Below, in pieces: positions 60,018 through 64,000 of a stretch of DNA of 64,000 bases. Position 1 is the first letter of the stretch, and the number at the start of each line of letters is the position of its first letter. The translations under genes were made by a program, and so were the position numbers. The notes beneath the pieces are model-generated. The model saw only the letters and a list, made by a program, of their open reading frames with translations, made no database searches and had not been told where the DNA came from. Source of the stretch: JACVRN01 sp036389255 (GTDB lineage: Bacteria; Acidobacteriota; Blastocatellia; Pyrinomonadales; Pyrinomonadaceae); NCBI GenBank assembly GCA_036389255.1, contig DASVQI010000023.1, positions 124,001-188,000 on the forward strand, written 5' to 3'.

Positions 60018-62238
60018 GCTCACCTCTGAAGGCTTCCATAAGATGTTCGGGCATGAGCGGGATTTGATTAAGCTCAAGGCCCGTGGCGTTCTCGATGGCA
60101 TTCAGGATGGCTGGCGCTGCGCCGTCCATCGGAAGCTCGCCTATGCCTTTGGCTCCTGCGGGGCCGTGCGGGTACGGCATCTCTTCGAAGAAGACGCGTA
60201 TGGGCGGGATGTCCGCAGAGGTCGGGATGATGTAGTTCGTCATCTGATTATTAATCATGCGCCCTCCCTTCCAGACCACGTTCTCAAAGAGAGTGTAGCC
60301 TATGCCTTGCGCCACGCCGCCTTCTATCTGACCTGCGGCCATGATGGGATTGATGACGCGGCCGACTTCCTGCAAGGCCACGAAATCCTCAACGCGCGCC
60401 TCGTAGGTAACGGTGTCAACGGAGACTTCGGCCACGTAGACGGCCCATGCGAAAGCACCGTAAGCGTCGCCCCTGTACTTCTCATCGTCCCAATCAATCT
60501 CGGAAGGCTGCTTGTACTGGCTGAAGGATTTGAGCTTGCCGTACTTGGAGAGGTACTCGCGGCAGGCGCGCGAGAAATCGTCCGGCGTGTAAGCGTCCGC
60601 GAGCAGGCCGCTATTCTGAAGCGTCTGTCGAAGGCTGAGCGCCGCCGCTTCTACAAGCTTGCCGACAATCATGGTCGTGCGGGACGCGACGGTCGGGCCG
60701 CTATTCGGAACGTTTGCTGTGTCGGGCTGCGCCACCTCAATCTGCTCGTAATCAAGATTGAGCGCTTCGGCGGCAATCTGTCCAAAAATTGTGTAAGTGC
60801 CCTGTCCAATCTCCGTGTTGGCGGTAAGGATTCGCACGCGACCTTCAGGGGTGGCCTCGGCGCCGACGATTGATTGAAGATACTTTTCGCCGGAGCCCGT
60901 GAAGCCCGCGCCGTGCATGAAGGAAGCGAAGCCTAGCCCTCGCTTAACACGCGCGCCTTCATTCTCGTGCTTAAAGCGCTCCTGCTTCGCGCGGTAATCG
61001 CTCAACTCGAATGCGCGCTCCAGCAGGTGATTCATGTCAACGGCCTCGCGTATCACCTGACTCGTGGCGGTCGTCTCATTTTCGCGTATAAAGTTGCGGC
61101 GGCGAAACTCTTCGGGCGAGAGGCCGACGGCGCGCGCCACCTTGTTCATGTGACGCTCAAGCGCGAAGATGCTCTGCGGCGCGCCGAAGCCCCGGAAGGC
61201 TCCGTGCGGCGGAACATTCGTAGCGACTGCGCGGCTCTTGATGCGAACGTTCGGGCAGTTGTAAGGCCCCGCCGCGTGAATCGTCCCGCGCGACAGCACC
61301 ACCGCCGAAAGAGTCGCGTAAGCTCCGCCGTCAACTACGAAATCAATCTCCATTCCTAAGAGCTTTCCGTCACGCGATACAGCCGTGCGGTGAAGCGTGC
61401 GCGAGGGATGACGCTTCGTGGTGGCGGCCATGTCTTCCGCGCGGTCGTAGATTATCTTGACGGGACGCCCGGCCTTCCATGCAAGAAGCGCGGCGTGCCC
61501 CGCAATCATAGACGGATACTCTTCCTTGCCGCCGAAGCCCCCGCCCGTCTCCGCCTGCACTACTCGAATCTTCTCCTCCGGCAGATTGAAGAGCTTTATC
61601 AGCGCCTTGTGAACATAATAAGGGCACTGCATGGAGCCCCAGACCGTGACGCCCTCTTCCGCGCCCGCGACGGCAATCACGCCGTTCGTCTCAATGTAGA
61701 GCTGTTCCTGCGCGCCCGTGCGGTACTCGCCCTCTATGACGAAATCGGCGCTCGACCAAACGTCGTCAACGTTGCCCTTCTCGACCAGAAAGGATTTGAA
61801 GACATTATCCTCGCCCCAGATTATCTCCTTCTTCTCAAGCGACTCGTCCAGAGTGAAGACGGGCGGCAAAGGCTCTATCTCAAGATGCACGGAGCGGCGG
61901 GCTTCTTCCAGCAGATACTTGTCCGGGTGAGCCAGCAGCACCACGGGCTCTTCCGCGTGATTGACAATGCCGTCGGCAAGGTAAGGCTGGTCGTTGACTA
62001 TCAGCGCTACGTAGTTCGAGCCGGGAACGTCTGCGGCTGTGACGATTGTGAATTCGTCCCACGGGATTTGCGGGTCGAAGCGGATTTCGCGTATGCGACC
62101 GCGCGGCAAGGGGCTGCGTACAGTTGCCCCGTAGAGCATCCCCTCCAAATGGATGTCGTCAACGTAGCGGGCGCGGCCCGTCACCTTCTCACGCCCCTCT
62201 TTGCGCGGCACGGGCTTGCCTATGAATCTGGTCTGCAT
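60010..62238 (-). CDS. Xanthine dehydrogenase family, molybdopterin-binding subunit
   Basis: 742 residues, first gene of the purine operon. It hydroxylates hypoxanthine or xanthine to urate at a molybdenum centre. Blocks: GRARYVDDIHLEGMLYGA, QCPYYVHKALIKLF, QAETGGGFGGKEEYPS, GAFRGFGAPQSIFALERH, TANTEIGQGTYTIFGQIAAEAL, and GAKGIGELPMDGAAPAILNA with catalytic Glu701. Substrate assignment rests on the operon, since the family also contains aldehyde and CO dehydrogenases. No XdhC-type cofactor-insertion chaperone is in the window. Confidence 0.94.
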   Translation of the reverse strand: MQTRFIGKPVPRKEGREKVTGRARYVDDIHLEGMLYGATVRSPLPRGRIREIRFDPQIPWDEFTIVTAADVPGSNYVALIVNDQPYLADGIVNHAEEPVVLLAHPDKYLLEEARRSVHLEIEPLPPVFTLDESLEKKEIIWGEDNVFKSFLVEKGNVDDVWSSADFVIEGEYRTGAQEQLYIETNGVIAVAGAEEGVTVWGSMQCPYYVHKALIKLFNLPEEKIRVVQAETGGGFGGKEEYPSMIAGHAALLAWKAGRPVKIIYDRAEDMAATTKRHPSRTLHRTAVSRDGKLLGMEIDFVVDGGAYATLSAVVLSRGTIHAAGPYNCPNVRIKSRAVATNVPPHGAFRGFGAPQSIFALERHMNKVARAVGLSPEEFRRRNFIRENETTATSQVIREAVDMNHLLERAFELSDYRAKQERFKHENEGARVKRGLGFASFMHGAGFTGSGEKYLQSIVGAEATPEGRVRILTANTEIGQGTYTIFGQIAAEALNLDYEQIEVAQPDTANVPNSGPTVASRTTMIVGKLVEAAALSLRQTLQNSGLLADAYTPDDFSRACREYLSKYGKLKSFSQYKQPSEIDWDDEKYRGDAYGAFAWAVYVAEVSVDTVTYEARVEDFVALQEVGRVINPIMAAGQIEGGVAQGIGYTLFENVVWKGGRMINNQMTNYIIPTSADIPPIRVFFEEMPYPHGPAGAKGIGELPMDGAAPAILNAIENATGLELNQIPLMPEHLMEAFRGEHA

Positions 62239-62256
62239 TGTAGTGGCAAGATTAAA

Positions 62257-62314
62257 CGAAAGGAGCGCCTGTTGGGAAGAATAAAATTACTCTCCCCGGC
62301 AGTCGCTCCTTTCG
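62257..62314 (-). terminator. Hairpin between the M16 genes and the purine operon
   Basis: CGAAAGGAGCG (62257-62267) and CGCTCCTTTCG (62304-62314) pair perfectly, with further weak pairing inside. It lies after the M16 stop (62341) and 19 bases before the start of the xanthine dehydrogenase gene. It should end the M16 transcript and, with the leader, separate the two operons. Confidence 0.65.
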
Positions 62315-62340
62315 GTGATGCAAATTATCTGACCGGCCCT

Positions 62341-63855
62341 TTACTCGAAGACGCGTGCCACGGGCACGATTACCACAGACTCGGGCTTGACGTTGACCCT
62401 GTAAGACTCAATCGCCTTGTCCTCGTCCGTAATCTCTTTCGGCTTGGGCGAGTTGTAGGTGATGGGCGACGGCTCGCCTTTAAGAATGGCGTTGCGTAAC
62501 CCTTCCGCGTCCTTCGTTACGATGACGATACGCATGCGGTCTGATTTCAGGTAGCGCTGTACGGCGCGATTCACATCTTCGAGCGTGAGTTTTGAGAGCT
62601 GCTCGCGCATGTAGGTGTTGAAATCCTGTATGCCGTAGTAGCGGCTGTCCAACGCGTAGCCGAGCCGTGCGTCCTGCGTCTGCGTCAGGATGTTCGAGTA
62701 TTTCGACAGGAACTCGCGTGTCGCCTCGAAAGCCTCTTTGGACATTCCTTCGCGCACGAGCCTGTCGTACTCGTAAAGCGTGGCCCTCAGAGTGAACATC
62801 CCGTTCTGCGGCTCAACGGGGCGAATCCATATCTGGAAGATTTGCTGCTGGCGTCCGAGGTTCGGGTCTGGTGTGAACTGGAACATCCCGCGCGGGAAAT
62901 ACTCTATGTAGGCGTAGTCGCCGTAGTTGAGCCCGCGCGCCTCGCGCAGCCGTTGATAGAGATAGCTGTTTGATGAGCGGTGCTGGCCCAGATAAGACGC
63001 GACCACCGCGAGCGCGGGCCAATCCTTGTGCGCGCGTGTCACTTCAATGGGAAAGCCGAGCGAGAAGGCTGTCGAGAGCGTGTCGCGCTGAATTATCTCT
63101 ATGCGCGTGCCCGCGTCCACCTTCGGAGCGTCAAAGCGCCTGCGGTCTGCTTTGCCGACCGGCAGCTTGCCGAAATCCGTCTCCATCCTCTTAGTAAAGG
63201 CCGCAGGGTATCCACCCGCAAGCCCTATGACCAGATTGGCCTGCGTGTAATGGTTGCGATAAAAGTCTCGCACGTCATCTATCGTGAGCTTCTCAAGCGA
63301 GCCGACGCGGCCCATGTTGTGATGCGCGTAAGGATGCCCGGCGTAGATGAGGTTGTACAGATACTCCTTGCCAAGCTCCTCGTCGTTGCTCTGCCGCAGC
63401 GAGACTTTCAGAAAGTTTATGGCGTCGTCTCTGAGGCGATTGAAGTCCTCCGGCCTGAAGCCGGGGTCGAGCAGCATCTCGCGTATCAGACTATAATAGC
63501 GGTCTAGATTGTCTACGTGAGACGCGCCCGTGAAGGTGGTCATCTCTTTGTCTATCTGCCAGCCCAAGGGAGCACTCAGGCCCATCGGATAGACGGCTGT
63601 GACCAGTTGCTCGTAGGTCTGTGAGCGCGTGCCGCCCTGCGCCAGCATCGCTGCGGTCAGGGCCGCAAGCCCCTCTTTGCCCGGCGGGTCAAAGGCAGAG
63701 CCCGTCATGAACTGTATGCGAAAATTGACGAGCGGCGCGCTGTTGGGTTGCAGCACACTGGCAATGCTGCCTGCGCCGTTCTGAGCAAAGACAGGCAACG
63801 TGGTTGACAACAGAAGCGTGAAGGCTAAAACGGTCGAGGTAATCCTTTTTGACAT
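62341..63855 (-). CDS. M16 peptidase-family protein, probably non-catalytic
   Basis: 504 residues with a signal peptide (TVLAFTLLLSTTLPVFAQ). Fold and blocks fit M16 (pitrilysin/mitochondrial processing peptidase): NLVIGLAGGYPAAF, SYLGQHRSSNSYLYQRLREARGLNYGDYAY, LSKLTLEDVNRAVQRYL. The zinc motif HxxEH is not there; its expected place reads LTAAMLAQGGTRS. So it is probably the inactive partner of a heterodimer, and the adjacent upstream gene (stop overlapping this ATG as TAATG) is the likely active one. Exported, probably periplasmic. Confidence 0.9.
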   Translation of the reverse strand: MSKRITSTVLAFTLLLSTTLPVFAQNGAGSIASVLQPNSAPLVNFRIQFMTGSAFDPPGKEGLAALTAAMLAQGGTRSQTYEQLVTAVYPMGLSAPLGWQIDKEMTTFTGASHVDNLDRYYSLIREMLLDPGFRPEDFNRLRDDAINFLKVSLRQSNDEELGKEYLYNLIYAGHPYAHHNMGRVGSLEKLTIDDVRDFYRNHYTQANLVIGLAGGYPAAFTKRMETDFGKLPVGKADRRRFDAPKVDAGTRIEIIQRDTLSTAFSLGFPIEVTRAHKDWPALAVVASYLGQHRSSNSYLYQRLREARGLNYGDYAYIEYFPRGMFQFTPDPNLGRQQQIFQIWIRPVEPQNGMFTLRATLYEYDRLVREGMSKEAFEATREFLSKYSNILTQTQDARLGYALDSRYYGIQDFNTYMREQLSKLTLEDVNRAVQRYLKSDRMRIVIVTKDAEGLRNAILKGEPSPITYNSPKPKEITDEDKAIESYRVNVKPESVVIVPVARVFE

Positions 63856-64000
63856 TAGTTCTTCGCCTCCTTGTTCGCAGCCTTGTCGCCTGCCTTGTTC
63901 ATCAGCGTGACTATCGTTCGGTTGTTCTCGGTAAAGTACTGCGAGGCCGTGGCGCGTATGTCCTGCGGCGTAATCTGCTCGTACAGGCTGAAGAGCTTGT
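63855..64000 (-). CDS. M16 peptidase-family protein, C-terminus only (5' part outside window)
   Basis: Minus-strand frame open to the window edge, ending at a TAA whose last base is the first of the next gene's ATG (TAATG). The last 47 residues (LFSLYEQITPQDIRATASQYFTENNRTIVTLMNKAG) match the end of an M16 subunit, QDI..TA..YF...NRTIV.L being the family ending. Gene order and overlap suggest the catalytic partner of the following gene; the active-site region is not visible. Confidence 0.8.
   Translation of the reverse strand, partial: KLFSLYEQITPQDIRATASQYFTENNRTIVTLMNKAGDKAANKEAKN

Noticed and set aside
59818..60873. 351-codon plus-strand ORF
   Set aside because: Antisense to the xanthine dehydrogenase subunits; shadow.
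61390..62499. 369-codon plus-strand ORF
   Set aside because: Antisense to the molybdenum subunit and the M16 gene end; shadow.

Overview
The window looks like chromosomal DNA of a Gram-negative, GC-rich soil-type bacterium, most likely an Acidobacteriota of the Blastocatellia/Pyrinomonadaceae kind. This placement is inferred from gene content: a Calx-beta/DUF4214 surface protein, DUF4097 and DUF5916 envelope proteins, an AroD-AroE fusion, LpxC (so an LPS outer membrane), zinc-ribbon/RDD proteins, and intergenic palindromes built from short repeated words. I see no prophage, insertion sequence, integrase, CRISPR array or rRNA operon.

Layout. 1-6 kb: end of a Calx-beta/DUF4214 protein, a secreted protein, lpxC, polA. 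6-11.5 kb: two exported proteins of unknown function, an orphan membrane histidine kinase, a VWA protein. 11.5-20 kb (mostly minus strand): hemL, a BON-LysM protein, a CrtC/AttH-like protein, rqcH, an RDD membrane protein, DUF2203, an NYN-domain protein and a secreted protein. 20-28.9 kb (plus strand): a zinc-ribbon/L7-L12-like protein coupled to rlmB, cysK, the aroDE fusion, a ThiF/MoeB-like E1 enzyme and a beta-propeller protein. 29-33.2 kb: two small exported proteins, tRNA-Val(CAC), a gingipain-like (C25) protease with a 74-residue partner, and a pilin-like protein. 33.5-38.6 kb: MoxR ATPase, DUF58 protein, membrane-fused spermidine-synthase-like protein. 38.6-43.8 kb (minus): heme operon hemE-hemH-SDR-hemG, with hemG framed by two 147-bp direct repeats and a 21-bp minisatellite at its stop codon. 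44.1-52.3 kb (plus): ECF sigma factor, anti-sigma factor, three DUF4097 proteins and a DUF5916 outer-membrane protein. 52.4-54.5 kb: a stand-alone receiver protein and a DUF6986 aldolase-like protein. 54.5-62.2 kb (minus): a tightly packed eight-gene operon for purine catabolism (xanthine dehydrogenase, three subunits; allB; alc; uraD; uraH; puuD). 62.3-64 kb (minus): a pair of M16 peptidase-family genes, the second cut by the window edge.

How the parts work together. The purine operon encodes every step from xanthine through urate, 5-hydroxyisourate, OHCU, allantoin and allantoate to ureidoglycolate plus urea. The DUF6986 protein beside it may use the resulting two-carbon unit. The heme genes cover uroporphyrinogen decarboxylation, porphyrinogen oxidation and iron insertion, with hemL far away. 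The sigma/anti-sigma pair probably drives the DUF4097 genes as an envelope-stress module.

The most unusual signals are the repeats: long near-perfect hairpins from several distinct word families between genes, the 147-bp pair and minisatellite around hemG, and the C25 protease without a visible signal peptide together with its small co-transcribed partner.
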